Assembly (NCBI GenBank): GCA_947474715.1
Contig: CANJJT010000008.1
Coordinates: 1 to 64,000 of the forward strand
DNA length: 64,000 bases
From: CAIYPG01 sp903864555
Lineage (GTDB): Bacteria > Pseudomonadota > Gammaproteobacteria > Burkholderiales > SG8-39
Reading direction: 5' to 3'
Positions 26,146 to 36,051 of this stretch are shown here, one piece after another. Below the pieces are notes generated by a model, which saw only the letters and a list, made by a program, of their open reading frames with translations, did no database searches and had not been told where the DNA came from. Both the position numbers and the translations under genes were made by a program. How positions within the stretch are numbered: position 1 is the first letter of the stretch; each line of letters opens with the position of its first letter.

Positions 26146-27255
26146 GTGAGCACAGCAGTATCGTCCTCCTATGGCCGCATCACCGACGAAGCGGTGGCCG
26201 AAATCAACAAGACCATGGGCGTCGAGCGCCCCATGCAGCAGTTCAACACCGCGGCGAGCGAGGACACCATCCGCCATTACATGCTTGGCCTGGGTGACGA
26301 CAATCCGCGCTGGACCAATCCCGGATATGCGGCCGGCACCCGCTGGGACGGCATGATCGCTCCGGCCACCTTTGTGCAAACCTGTGGCTTCCCGCGCGCA
26401 CGCGGACTGCCGGGCGTACATGGCTTGTTTACCGGCATGGATTTCCACTGCCATGTGCCCATCAAGGTCGGCACGCGCATCCGCGCGACCTCCGCCCTGC
26501 ACGAGATGAAGGAGCGCCACGGGAAATTCGCCGGCCGCGAATACCAGCAGACCTATGCCACGCGCTACCGCGACGATCAGGACCAGGTTCTGACCACGGT
26601 CTATTCCCACACCTTCCGCACCGAGCGCAAGAAGGTGGAAAAGGGCCGCAAGTACGCCGACATCCAGCCCCAGACCTACACCGATGCAGACCTGGTGAAA
26701 ATCGAGGAAGGCTATCGGCACGAGATCGCCAGCCGCCGTGGCGCGCGCACGCTTTGCTTTGAGGACACGCAGGTGGGCGATGCCTTGTGGGACATCGTCA
26801 AGGGGCCGCTGACCATCACGGACTGCATCTGCTTCGTCTCCGGCTTTGGGTGGGTGTATGCCATGCCGCACCGGCAATGGTTCGAGTACCGCCAGCGCCA
26901 TCCCGGCGTCGGCTCGAAGAACAAGCTCGGCATCTGGGATGTTCCCGAGCGCGTGCACTGGGAGGAAGACTATGCCCAGGAAATCGGCATGCCCACGGTG
27001 TACGACTATGGCCCGCAGCGCATTGGCTGGTTCGACCACGCCGTGTCCGACTGGATGGGTGATGACGCCTGGGTGCGCCGCCTGCAGGTGCAGCTGCGTG
27101 CACCCAACTTCATCGGCGATACCACCTGGATACGCGGCACGGTAAGCAAGAAGTCTGAATTCGATGGCTGCATCGAGCTGGAAATGCGTGCCGAAGACCA
27201 GCGCGGGCGTGTGACAGCGCTGGGCAGCGCCGAAGTGATCCTGCCGCGCCGCTGA
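26146..27255 (+). CDS. MaoC-like hot-dog acyl-CoA dehydratase, double domain
   Basis: The 369-residue protein has an N-terminal MaoC-dehydratase-type half (about 20-160; NPGYAAGTRWDGMIAPATFVQTCGF) and a second hot-dog half (about 200-365; FEDTQVGDALWDIVKGPLTITD), so it is probably a double hot-dog enoyl-CoA hydratase or mesaconyl/methylmalyl-type dehydratase. It would hydrate or dehydrate a CoA thioester made by the fused CoA-transferase encoded 72 bases downstream. The GTG start at 26146 is preceded by GAAGGGGAG. Confidence 0.82.
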   Translation: MSTAVSSSYGRITDEAVAEINKTMGVERPMQQFNTAASEDTIRHYMLGLGDDNPRWTNPGYAAGTRWDGMIAPATFVQTCGFPRARGLPGVHGLFTGMDFHCHVPIKVGTRIRATSALHEMKERHGKFAGREYQQTYATRYRDDQDQVLTTVYSHTFRTERKKVEKGRKYADIQPQTYTDADLVKIEEGYRHEIASRRGARTLCFEDTQVGDALWDIVKGPLTITDCICFVSGFGWVYAMPHRQWFEYRQRHPGVGSKNKLGIWDVPERVHWEEDYAQEIGMPTVYDYGPQRIGWFDHAVSDWMGDDAWVRRLQVQLRAPNFIGDTTWIRGTVSKKSEFDGCIELEMRAEDQRGRVTALGSAEVILPRR

Positions 27256-27326
27256 ATGTCCGCATCGGGGCGGGCGGTGCGAGCGACGCACGTGGCGGCC
27301 GGCCCCCGACTGGAGGAGCACCAAAC

Positions 27327-29834
27327 ATGAGCGAGACGACGCGCGGCTTCAAGCCGCTCGAGGGCATACGCGTGCTGGATTTTTCGCGCGTGCTCTCCGG
27401 ACCCATGGCCACCATGGTCATGGCCGACCTGGGGGCCCACGTGATCAAGGTGGAGGACCTGGAGGGCAGCGATGTCACCCGCCACAACCCGCCCTACGTG
27501 AACGGCGAGAGCCATTACTTCCTCTCGCTCAACCGCAACAAGGAGAGCGTTGCACTCGACCTCAAGAAACCCGAGGGGCTGGAGATCGTGCGCTCGCTCG
27601 CAGCGCAGTCCGACATTGTGGTGGAGAACTTCCGTCCCGGCGTGGCCGGGCGAATCGGCATCGGCTACGAGGCCCTGTCCCGGATCAATCCCCGCCTGGT
27701 CTACTGTTCCATCTCGGGGTTTGGCCAGACCGGTCCGTGGCGTGACAAGACAGCCTTCGACCTGGTGATACAGGCGCTGACCGGCGCCGTTGCCGTGACC
27801 GGCGAGCCCGATCGCCCGCCGGTGAAAATGGGCCTGCCGCTGGCCGACGAGTTGTCCGGAATGTTCTGCACCATCTCGGCCCTGGCTGCGCTGGAGCAGC
27901 GCGAACGCACCGGCCGCGGCGCCTATCTGGACACGGCCATGTACGACGTGGGCACATCGCTGCTCGCCTACATGGCCAATGTCTACTTTGCCACCGGGGA
28001 GCAGGCACAGCGCCTGGGCTCGCGCCACCCCACCATCTATCCCTACAACGCTTTCGAGACCGGCGATGGCCACATCGTGGTGGCAGCCTTCACCCAGGTG
28101 TTCTGGCGCAAGTTCAGCAGGGTGCTGGGCCGCGAGGACCTGGCCGACAATCCACGCTACGCCACCTTTGCCGACCGTCACCGCAACCGTCCGGAACTGG
28201 GTGCCATCCTCGAAGCCATCATGCGCACCCGCACCACCGCCGAGTGGGAGGAGGCGCTGCGCGCGGGCGATGTGCCCAATGGCCCGGTGAACTCGGTGGC
28301 ACAGGCCATCGAAATGGAGCAGACGCTGGCGCGCCGCATGGTGGTGGAAATGGACCATCCAGTCGCCGGTCGGCTGCGCACCCTGGGCACACCCTTCCAT
28401 TTCGATTTCGAGGGCGGGGCGCAATTCCGGCCGGACTGTCGGCCCGCGCCGGTGCTGGGGCAGCACACCAGATCGGTGTTGCGCGACCTGTTGGGATACG
28501 ACGAAGCCCGTATCGAGCGGCTCGCCGCGGACAAGGTCGTAGGCCTGTCGGCGGTGCCGGGCCAGACGCTGGGCACGCGTCGCGAACTGCCTGCAGCGGC
28601 TGCAACTGCAGCTGCGCCCGCCCCGGCCCCCGCGACCGCCGCGTCCAATGCACTGCCCCTGGCCGGTGTTCGCGTGATCGATCTCACGCGCATGTTTGCC
28701 GGTCCCTATGGCGCGCAGATCCTGGCCGACCTGGGTGCCGAGGTAATCAAGGTGGAAGAGCCGCGTGTGGGAGATCCGACCCGGCGCAACATCCCCTTCA
28801 TCAAGGAGGAGAGCACCTATTTCATGTCGGTGAACCGCGGCAAGAAAAGCGTGGTGCTGGACCTGAAGACAGAAGGCGGGCGCAAGGCGCTGCTGGACCT
28901 GGCTGCAAAATCTGACGTCATCATTGAAAACTACCGCGTCGGCGTGATGAACCGGCTGGGCCTGTCCTATGAGGCGCTGCGCAAGGCCAACCCGCACATC
29001 CTGGTATGTGCCATTTCCGGGTATGGCCAGACCGGGCCCTTGCGCGACAAGATTTCCTTCGACCTGGTCAACCAGGCCATGGCGGGCACCATGGCCATCA
29101 CCGGCGAAGAGGGCCGGCCGCCGGTGCGCATCGGCCTGCCGGTGGGAGACCTCAATGGCGGCATTTTCAGCGCGCTGGCCATCCTTGCCGCCCTCCGGGC
29201 ACGCCGCTGCATCGGCAAGGGCAGCTACATGGACCTGGGTCTGCATGACATGCTGATCGCCCTGCTGGGCTATCTCGCGCAGCTTTACTTCACCACCGGC
29301 GAGTCGCCGCAGCCGGTGGGCTCGGGCCATCACCACATCGCTCCCTATGGCGCATTCGAGGCAAGCGACAACTTTTTCATCATCGCCGCCTTCTCGCAGG
29401 CATTCTGGGCCAAGTTCGCCCAGGCCATAGGCCGGCCCGAACTGGTGGGCGATCCGCGCTTTGCCACCATCGATGCGCGCAAGGACAACAAGCAGGCCTT
29501 GCACGACATCATCGAGCCCATCCTCAAGGGCGACACCGTGGATAACTGGCTCAAGCGCCTGGATGCGGCCGATGTGCCCTGCTCGCGCGTGGCCTCGGTG
29601 GGAGATGCGCTCACTTCCGAGCAAACGCTGGCACGCGAAATGGTGTTCGATTTCGAGCATTCCAGCGTGGGTCGGGTGCGATCGGTGGGTCATCCGCTCC
29701 GGGCCGATGGCAAAGTGTGGCGCACGCTGGTGCCGCCCCCCGTCCTTGGCGAGCATACCGTGGAGGTGTTATCGAGCCTGCTCGGATATTCAAGCGAGGA
29801 CATTGCAAGACTGCAGGCCGCGGGCAAGTCATAG
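27327..29834 (+). CDS. Second fused double class III CoA-transferase
   Basis: An 835-residue chain with two complete CaiB/BaiF domains: the first opens LEGIRVLDFSRVLSGP (about 11) with GAHVIKVEDL, the second opens LAGVRVIDLTRMFAGP near 446 with GAEVIKVEEP. An alanine/proline-rich linker (residues about 419-440, AAATAAAPAPAPAT) joins them. Both halves keep the SGFGQTGP/SGYGQTGP turn and a catalytic-site Asp segment (LPLADELSG, LPVGDLNGG). It has the same architecture as the protein at 17385, but the linker and the halves differ. ATG 27327 is behind GGAGGAG. Confidence 0.93.
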   Translation: MSETTRGFKPLEGIRVLDFSRVLSGPMATMVMADLGAHVIKVEDLEGSDVTRHNPPYVNGESHYFLSLNRNKESVALDLKKPEGLEIVRSLAAQSDIVVENFRPGVAGRIGIGYEALSRINPRLVYCSISGFGQTGPWRDKTAFDLVIQALTGAVAVTGEPDRPPVKMGLPLADELSGMFCTISALAALEQRERTGRGAYLDTAMYDVGTSLLAYMANVYFATGEQAQRLGSRHPTIYPYNAFETGDGHIVVAAFTQVFWRKFSRVLGREDLADNPRYATFADRHRNRPELGAILEAIMRTRTTAEWEEALRAGDVPNGPVNSVAQAIEMEQTLARRMVVEMDHPVAGRLRTLGTPFHFDFEGGAQFRPDCRPAPVLGQHTRSVLRDLLGYDEARIERLAADKVVGLSAVPGQTLGTRRELPAAAATAAAPAPAPATAASNALPLAGVRVIDLTRMFAGPYGAQILADLGAEVIKVEEPRVGDPTRRNIPFIKEESTYFMSVNRGKKSVVLDLKTEGGRKALLDLAAKSDVIIENYRVGVMNRLGLSYEALRKANPHILVCAISGYGQTGPLRDKISFDLVNQAMAGTMAITGEEGRPPVRIGLPVGDLNGGIFSALAILAALRARRCIGKGSYMDLGLHDMLIALLGYLAQLYFTTGESPQPVGSGHHHIAPYGAFEASDNFFIIAAFSQAFWAKFAQAIGRPELVGDPRFATIDARKDNKQALHDIIEPILKGDTVDNWLKRLDAADVPCSRVASVGDALTSEQTLAREMVFDFEHSSVGRVRSVGHPLRADGKVWRTLVPPPVLGEHTVEVLSSLLGYSSEDIARLQAAGKS

Positions 29835-30093
29835 CCGCGCTGCATCAGCCGGTCGGATCGGCCTTTGTTCGACGGGCCGTGGAAAAGCGCATTCGGGACA
29901 GCGTCTTCATGCAGATGGGGCGGCCCGTTATCAGAACCGCCAGAAAGACGCGGCTACCAGCGTCCCCGTCCCTGACTTGCTTGCCCGGCACGGGCGCGCG
30001 CGATTGACGCGTTGCCACGGATCAGCTCGGTGCGAGTTACCACGCGGGTGGAAGGTGATCTCGAGAAATTATCATATTTCCGGTGAGACTCAA

Positions 30094-30507
30094 CTACTGT
30101 TCAGCGTTTACAACGGTAATCTGATCATTCATCGTCCAGAAATCGTACAACAAGCCCACACCCAGCAGGCCCGCGGTGCACAGGTAGACGATGCCCGTCA
30201 CCCACTTGCCCATGTAGAAACGATGCAGGCCCAGCAGCCCCAGGAAAGTAAGCAGGACCCAGGCAATGGTGTAATTGACCCGGCCGGCGCGAAAGCGCAG
30301 GTCCGCTTCGCGATCCATGCCGGGAATCAGGAACAGGTCGATGACCCAGCCTATCCCCAGCAAGCCCAGCGTGAAGAACCAGATCGTGCCGGTCACCGGT
30401 CGGCCGTAATAGAAACGGTGCGCGCCGGTAAAGCCGACTATCCACAGGATGTAGCCAATGGTCTTGGAGTGGGTGTCCTGGATGGTATTCAAGATGTGCA
30501 ACTCCAT
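30094..30507 (-). CDS. TM2 domain protein, two domains
   Basis: A 137-residue inner-membrane protein with two TM2 domains, each consisting of two hydrophobic helices with the intervening GxHRFYxG motif (GAHRFYYGRPVTG and GLHRFYMGKWVTG). TM2 proteins occur widely; their role is not established. The start ATG 30507 has no clear ribosome site. It stands alone between the fused CoA-transferase and the CNT transporter. Confidence 0.9.
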   Translation of the reverse strand: MELHILNTIQDTHSKTIGYILWIVGFTGAHRFYYGRPVTGTIWFFTLGLLGIGWVIDLFLIPGMDREADLRFRAGRVNYTIAWVLLTFLGLLGLHRFYMGKWVTGIVYLCTAGLLGVGLLYDFWTMNDQITVVNAEQ

Positions 30508-30637
30508 ATCTGGGGGAGTGATCCTTCTGAGAACAAGGTATCAGCAAGCGCATGGCCTGTCCCCTGTTCATTCAATCCTTCCTCAGCGCCACCCTCGGAC
30601 AATCCTGGCCATTGAACCGGCGCCCCCAAACCTTTGG

Positions 30638-31885
30638 TCACACCAGCAAGCCCACCATCGCCGCCGTCATGCAGGTCGCCAGCGTTCCCGCGACGATGGA
30701 TTTCATGCCCAGTGCCACGATTTCCTCACGGCGCTCCGGGCACATGGTCGCGAGCCCGCCAATCATGATGCCCAGGCTGCCGAAGTTGGCAAAGCCGCAC
30801 AGCGCGTAAGTCATGAGCAGGCGGCTGCGGGCTGACAGGGTTTCGGGGGGCAGTTGCGCGAGTTCCAGGTAGGCCACCAGCTCATTGAGTATGGTCTTGG
30901 TGCCCAGCAGCGCGCCGCCCGCCTGCGCCTCGCTCCAGGGAATGCCTGCCAGCCAGGCCAGCGGCGCGAGCAGCCAGCCCAGCAGCAGTTGCAGCGTCAC
31001 CGGCGCCCCATGGATGGCTGGCAACAGACCCAGACCCAGATTGACCAGGGTGACCAGCGCCACCAGCACCAGCAGCATGGCGATGATGTTGATCAACAGG
31101 GCCGCGCCATCCAGCGTGCCGCGCGTGATGGCATCCATGCTGCTGGTGGCCTCCGATGCCAGTGCCAGCCTGGCGTCAGTGGGGGGCCCTTCGGCCGGCA
31201 CCATGATGAGTGAAATCACGATGGCTGCCGGGGCCGACAGCACGGAGGCAATCAGCAGATGTGCCACGGCATCGGGTATGGCATCCCTCAGGAAGCTCGA
31301 GTACAGAAAGAGCACCGTGCCGGCGATGGAGGCCATGCCGCCCGTCATGATGATGAAGAGCTCGCCGCGGGATACCCGCGTGAGGTAGGGGCGGATGAAG
31401 AGGGGGGCCTCGACCATGCCAACGAACACATTGGCGGCCGCAGACAGGCCCACCACGCCGCCCACCCGCATGGTTCTTTCCAGCAGCCACGCGATGGCGC
31501 GCACGATGGCCGGCAGCACGCCCCAGTAGAACAACAGCGCGGAAAGCGCGCTCATCACCAGCACCAGCGGCAGCGCACGAAAGGCCAGGACGAAGGACGA
31601 GGCGGGGTCGCTCACCGTGAAGGGAGGCTTTCCGCCGCCCAGGTAGCCGAAGACGAAAGCGGTGCCGGCCTGTGTCGCCTGCTCCAGCCAGCCAAGCACG
31701 GCGTTCAGCGTGAGAAAGGCGTCCTTGACGACGGGCAGCTTGAGAAGGAGCACCGCCAGCAGCAATTGCAACGCGAGTCCTGCAGCGACCGTGGCCCATG
31801 GAATGCGCTGCTTCGCCTCGCTGGCCAGCCACGCCAGGGAAATCAGGCCGATGAGTCCTGCGATTGCGTGCGCGATGTCTGCCAT
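30638..31885 (-). CDS. Concentrative nucleoside transporter (CNT/NupC family)
   Basis: A 415-residue polytopic inner-membrane protein of the CNT family. It has the core motifs GLSAAANVFVGMVEAPLFIRPYL (about 170-192), the RGELFIIMTGGMASIAGT segment and, near the C-terminus, TYALCGFANFGSLGIMIGGL. These proteins import nucleosides with Na+ or H+. The usual Gln in the VFxGQTEAPL motif is Met here, which may change substrate choice. The start ATG 31885 follows a weak GGAG site. The neighbours give no hint of a nucleoside pathway. Confidence 0.9.
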   Translation of the reverse strand: MADIAHAIAGLIGLISLAWLASEAKQRIPWATVAAGLALQLLLAVLLLKLPVVKDAFLTLNAVLGWLEQATQAGTAFVFGYLGGGKPPFTVSDPASSFVLAFRALPLVLVMSALSALLFYWGVLPAIVRAIAWLLERTMRVGGVVGLSAAANVFVGMVEAPLFIRPYLTRVSRGELFIIMTGGMASIAGTVLFLYSSFLRDAIPDAVAHLLIASVLSAPAAIVISLIMVPAEGPPTDARLALASEATSSMDAITRGTLDGAALLINIIAMLLVLVALVTLVNLGLGLLPAIHGAPVTLQLLLGWLLAPLAWLAGIPWSEAQAGGALLGTKTILNELVAYLELAQLPPETLSARSRLLMTYALCGFANFGSLGIMIGGLATMCPERREEIVALGMKSIVAGTLATCMTAAMVGLLV

Positions 31886-32287
31886 ATTGCCTGCCGCTCC
31901 CCCGGTCGAAGTCTATCAGCAGACCCTGTCGCAAAGCCCGCGACGCCCGGCGCCCCGGCCAAATCTGCCCCGGCAGAATGTGAAACTGCCCATACGGAAT
32001 ACAATAAGCCTCAAACAACCGTCATCCGACCGCTTGAACACGGATGACGGCTGGCAGCCGGCAAGCAGGTAAAGGGGAGGCCCACGGGCTGAAGGTTGTT
32101 GCCGGCGCCCAATCAGGAATCGAATGAACTCGCACGTTCTGCTGACCCTGTGTGCTGCGCGTACCGCGTGCACCGCATCTGACGCATGTTGCGCGGCATG
32201 CCTTGTTCGCGCCGCTGCGCCGTTCACGCCCTCGCGGCGCGCCCCCCTCGCCGGCCTGAACAAGCCGGCCACCCGGATTCAGTGACC
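31886..32287. other. Intergenic region between divergent transporters, with a 10-bp stem-loop
   Basis: No gene is seen in these 402 bases. A perfect 10-bp inverted repeat (CCGTCATCCG at 32019-32028, CGGATGACGG at 32041-32050) with a 12-base loop lies in the middle, without a T-run, so it looks more like an operator or leader hairpin than a terminator. Flanking sequence is GC-rich toward the right. The region serves as promoter space for both genes. Confidence 0.45.
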
Positions 32288-33646
32288 ATGGTAACTGTCA
32301 CGCCCGACACCCCCCGCACGCGGTCGCCGCTGACGATGCGCATGGCGATGCTGTTCTTCCTGCCGCTCATCCTCACCACCGAGCTGCACCAGGTGTCGCA
32401 TTCCATCGTCCACGGCTTTCTCGCCCGTCTGGGCGACCCGACCATCACCCTGGCGGCCTTCAGCATCGCCTTCGCCTTCAACACCATGTTCAGCAGCATC
32501 ATGGCCTCGGGCACGGCGGCAGGCATTTCCTACATTACCGACAAGCCCTCCTTCTGGCGGCTGGCGCGGTTCTACTTCTATATCGGCCTGGTGCCCTTTG
32601 TGTTCATCGAAGCGGTGGCGCTGACGCCGCTGGGGGACTGGCTGTTTGGCACCGTGGTCGGCGCCAGCCCCGAGGTGACGGCACTGGCCAAACCGGCCTC
32701 GGCGGTGATGGGGCTGTGGATCTTCCCCAACCAGGTGCGCAACCTGGCCACCGCGCTGTGCATGCGGCACCGGCGCACCATGCTGATCTCGCATGCCACC
32801 ATCGTGCGCATCGTCTCGCAGATCCTGATGCTGCTGGTGCTCCCCTACTTCATGTCGGGGGCCGTGGCCGGGGCCACCTCGCTGGTGGGCTGCATGGCGG
32901 CCGAGGGCGTCTACCTCTATTTCGTTTCGAGGCAGTTCTACCGGCAGCTGCACGCCAGCGGCGGTGAGCAATTCACCTACCGCAGCCTGTGGCGCTTCTC
33001 CTGGCCGCTGATGATCACCCAGTCCAGCGAGAACGGCGTGGTGTTCGTCATCAACCTGTTCCTGGGGCGCCTGGCCACCCCCGACCTGGCGCTGGCCGCC
33101 TTCGGCGTGGTGAATGGACTCAAGGCGCTGATCGTGTCGCCCCTGCGCAACGTGGTGCAGACCGCCCAGGCACTGGTGCAGACCCGCGCCGACATGCACG
33201 TGATCACCCGCTTCACGCACCGGCTGACGCTGGGCTACTTCGTGCTGGTGGGCATCATGTTCTATACGCCGATGCGGGAGGTGATCCTCAACGGCATCAT
33301 GGGCCTGCGCGCAGACCTTGCCGTGTATGCCATTCCGGGCGTGCAGATGGTGGCTTTCGTCGCCGTGGTGTGGGGCTACTCGTCCCTGTTCCGCGGGCTG
33401 CTGACGGCCATGCGCAGGACCGGCATCATCGCCTTCAGCGCCGGGCTGCGTTTCATCACCGTGCTGTCAGTGGGCAGCCTCACCCTGGTCACGCCCAATC
33501 TCAACGGCGCCATGGTGGGCATCGCGGCCATCGGTGCCGCCTTCCTCGCCGAGGCGCTGTTGCTGGGCTGGCAGGTCAGGAAGTACAGCGCCGCCAAGGG
33601 ACCGCTGTTTCCGCGCGAGGCAGCGGCCACCGCGGTGGTTCATTAG
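32288..33646 (+). CDS. MATE-like multidrug/lipid exporter-type membrane protein
   Basis: A 452-residue polytopic protein with about 12 hydrophobic segments, in the multidrug/oligosaccharide/polysaccharide (MOP) exporter class, closest in appearance to MATE-like proteins. Features include LTTELHQVSHSIVHGF near the N-terminus and IFPNQVRNLATALCMRHRR in the middle. I chose ATG 32288 because the upstream in-frame extension is cysteine/arginine-rich and unlike a membrane protein. The substrate is unknown. It is isolated, with convergent neighbour genes on its right. Confidence 0.75.
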   Translation: MVTVTPDTPRTRSPLTMRMAMLFFLPLILTTELHQVSHSIVHGFLARLGDPTITLAAFSIAFAFNTMFSSIMASGTAAGISYITDKPSFWRLARFYFYIGLVPFVFIEAVALTPLGDWLFGTVVGASPEVTALAKPASAVMGLWIFPNQVRNLATALCMRHRRTMLISHATIVRIVSQILMLLVLPYFMSGAVAGATSLVGCMAAEGVYLYFVSRQFYRQLHASGGEQFTYRSLWRFSWPLMITQSSENGVVFVINLFLGRLATPDLALAAFGVVNGLKALIVSPLRNVVQTAQALVQTRADMHVITRFTHRLTLGYFVLVGIMFYTPMREVILNGIMGLRADLAVYAIPGVQMVAFVAVVWGYSSLFRGLLTAMRRTGIIAFSAGLRFITVLSVGSLTLVTPNLNGAMVGIAAIGAAFLAEALLLGWQVRKYSAAKGPLFPREAAATAVVH

Positions 33647-33722
33647 GCAGTCCACAGAACCCGGGACATCACAGACTCAAACAACCGGCCACCGTGCAGT
33701 GAAATGGGATGCCCCCTCTTCC

Positions 33723-34808
33723 TCAGACGCTGTACCGCGTCAGCACCGCCTGGTCGAACTTCAACCCGAAACCGGGCTTGTCGGGCACGTCGATCATGCC
33801 GTTCTTCATCACCGGCACTTCCTCGAACAGGCCCACGGACCAGGGCATGTATTCCACGGTGAGGCCGTTGGGCACGGCGGCCACGGTGTGCACCTGCAGT
33901 TCGGGGGCGAGGTGGCTCACCACCGGCAGGTTGAAATATTCGGCCATATGGGCGATCTTCAGCCAGCCACTGACGCCACCGGAGCGCAGAATGTCCACCA
34001 TGACGATGTCGATGGAGCGTGACTCGATGAGGTGGCGAAAGGGCACGCCGCCGTAGACGTACTCGCCCGCGGCGATGGGCATTTTCAATTCGGCGTTGAC
34101 GCGCGCCATGCCCGGGTAGTCGTCATGCGCCACCGGGTCTTCCAACCAGTACAGGTTCACGTCCTCGACACGGCGGCCGACGTCGATGCACTGGTGCACG
34201 CTCCAGTTCTGGTTGATGTCGCACATCAGGTCCACGTCGTCACCGATGGCGGCGCGCACCGCGCGCATGCGCTCGACTTCCTGGTGCGGCCGAATGTTCA
34301 TGCCCATCTGGGTCTTCATCTGGCGCCAGCCCTGCTCTTTCAGCAGGCCGGCGGTCTTGGCCATGTGGTCGGTGGGAAAGCCGCGCATCAGCGCGCCGCT
34401 GGCGTACACGGGCACGCTCTTGCGGTGCCCGCCCGCCACCTGGGCCACCGATTGCCCGGCCGCCTTGCCGCGCAGGTCCCACAGCGCGATGTCGATGGCC
34501 GCCAGCGCGGTGGTGAAGATGCCCCCGGGACCGGCGCCGCCGGCGAGATTGCGCAGCTTGGCGTTGATGGCCTCGATGCCGCGCGCATCATCGCCCATGA
34601 TCATCTCGGCCAGCTTGTCCACGGCGGCCTTGAGCGCGCCGCTCAGCACATCGCCGCAGGAGGAAAAACCGATCCCCTCCAGGCCCTGGTCAGTGCCCAG
34701 TTCCAGGGTCACGTAGTCGTGCATGGGCGTGGCCATGCCGGCGGGCATGGGCGAAATCGGCTTGGCCGGTATGCGCACCAGGCGCGTCTTGACGTGGGTG
34801 ATTTTCAT
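33723..34808 (-). CDS. Enolase-superfamily protein (mandelate racemase/muconate lactonizing type)
   Basis: A 361-residue enzyme that would abstract the proton alpha to a carboxylate. The second base-region Lys is Lys165 (K-T-Q rather than the usual KxK), Mg2+ ligands are probably Asp197 (DINQ), Glu223 (LEDP) and Glu249 (AGEY), and His299 (SHLAPE) is the general base of the mandelate-racemase subgroup. Length and motifs are complete, so it is likely active on an acid sugar or aromatic acid. A GGAGGAG site precedes ATG 34808. It is followed by a Bug gene on the same strand. Confidence 0.93.
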   Translation of the reverse strand: MKITHVKTRLVRIPAKPISPMPAGMATPMHDYVTLELGTDQGLEGIGFSSCGDVLSGALKAAVDKLAEMIMGDDARGIEAINAKLRNLAGGAGPGGIFTTALAAIDIALWDLRGKAAGQSVAQVAGGHRKSVPVYASGALMRGFPTDHMAKTAGLLKEQGWRQMKTQMGMNIRPHQEVERMRAVRAAIGDDVDLMCDINQNWSVHQCIDVGRRVEDVNLYWLEDPVAHDDYPGMARVNAELKMPIAAGEYVYGGVPFRHLIESRSIDIVMVDILRSGGVSGWLKIAHMAEYFNLPVVSHLAPELQVHTVAAVPNGLTVEYMPWSVGLFEEVPVMKNGMIDVPDKPGFGLKFDQAVLTRYSV

Positions 34809-34958
34809 GTTTGCTCCTCCTCTGCGTTAATACTTTCCGCACCGGACTCAGGCCGGTGATTGCGGCTCATTATGGATGCGTTATCAACAAGCAGCAGTGT
34901 AACGCGGAGAAGTCGCCCGCTGTCCGGCGTGCAAGGAATCACTCGAAGCTATGCAAGA

Positions 34959-35936
34959 TTATTCGAGCTTTATATTGGCTGCGGCAATCACCTTCTGGAA
35001 ATTGGCCATCTCTGCCTTGAGGAGCGCGGCAAACTGTTCGGGTGTGTTGATGAACGGATCCAGAGCGAGATCGGCGAGCTTTTCCCTGAATTCGGGTGCC
35101 TGCGCGATGCTCATGAAATCCGCGGATAACTTGTCGAGCAGCGCTTTGGACATGCCTGCCGGCCCGAATACCCCCGTCCAGGCATTGAGCCGGAACCCGG
35201 GCATGCCGGATTCCGTCAGGGTGGGCACCTGCGGCAGAGCCTGCAGGCGCTTGTCTCCCGAGACGGCAATGCCAATGAGCTTACCGCTCTTCACATGGGG
35301 GATGATATTGGCCGAAACACCCATGTAGACCTGTACCTGCCCCCCGAGCAAGTCCGTCATGGCCGGGCCCGATCCCTTGTAGGGCACCTGCTGCATCCTG
35401 ACGCCTGCCATGAGATTCACCAGTTCCATGGCCATGTGCGTCACGTTTCCGCTTCCTGACGTGGCAAAGTTCAACTTCCCGGGTTGCGCCCTGGCCAGCG
35501 CCGTCAACTCCTTCAGGTTCGCGGCTTTCACAGTAGGGTGTACCACCAGGGCAAATTCACTGACGGACGCCGTGGCAACTGGGGTGAAATCCCGGATGGG
35601 ATCAAAGGGCGTTGTGAGCAGCAGGGGTGTGAGAATGTGGCTGTTGGCCTGAAACAAAAGCGTGTAGCCGTCAGGCACAGCCTTCGCAACAGCCTCTGAA
35701 CCGATGATGGTATTGCCACCGCCACGGTTGTCGATGATGACCTGCTGGCCCCAGTTCTCGGTCAGCTTCTGACCGAGCAGACGCGCCGTCGGCGTGAGTC
35801 CTCCGCCCGGCGGATAAGGCACGATGATGCGCACCGGTTTGGCGGGAAAGTTCTGCTGTGCCAGAAGAAGCCCAGGACAGACCATCAACATCAGCGCCAG
35901 CAACAAGTGGCTTGCCGCTAACAGGAATTCCGACAT
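34959..35936 (-). CDS. Bug-family (TctC) periplasmic binding protein
   Basis: A 325-residue binding protein. I set the start at ATG 35936 (MSEFLLAASH) behind GGAGGAG; a signal peptide ending near CPGLLLAQQ follows. The loops are VRIIVPYPPGGGLTPTARL and IIDNRGGGNTIIGSEAV. It lies between two enolase-superfamily genes in the same direction and is the likely carboxylate-binding component. The mature sequence is close to the protein at 39040 (both have TENWGQQV/TERWGQQV and DNRGGGNTIIGSE), which suggests an intralocus duplication. Confidence 0.93.
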   Translation of the reverse strand: MSEFLLAASHLLLALMLMVCPGLLLAQQNFPAKPVRIIVPYPPGGGLTPTARLLGQKLTENWGQQVIIDNRGGGNTIIGSEAVAKAVPDGYTLLFQANSHILTPLLLTTPFDPIRDFTPVATASVSEFALVVHPTVKAANLKELTALARAQPGKLNFATSGSGNVTHMAMELVNLMAGVRMQQVPYKGSGPAMTDLLGGQVQVYMGVSANIIPHVKSGKLIGIAVSGDKRLQALPQVPTLTESGMPGFRLNAWTGVFGPAGMSKALLDKLSADFMSIAQAPEFREKLADLALDPFINTPEQFAALLKAEMANFQKVIAAANIKLE

Positions 35937-36051
35937 GTGATCTCCTCCGATCGGGCGCCAAGGTTCGGGTGACACACTTGCGCAACACGTCTGTGAAACC
36001 AGCATCCAGCAACACTGCCTGCAGGCTGCTGGCCGGCAGGCTCCACCCGGC

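Noticed and set aside
27006..29756. A 916-codon open frame on the minus strand opposite the second fused CoA-transferase
   Set aside because: It is a GC-skew shadow of a clear family gene on the other strand; its composition is alanine/histidine/glutamine-rich and unlike any protein family.
32186..32287. N-terminal extension of the MATE-like protein from 32186
   Set aside because: Arginine- and cysteine-rich stretch with no membrane or family similarity; the first hydrophobic segment fits a start at 32288.
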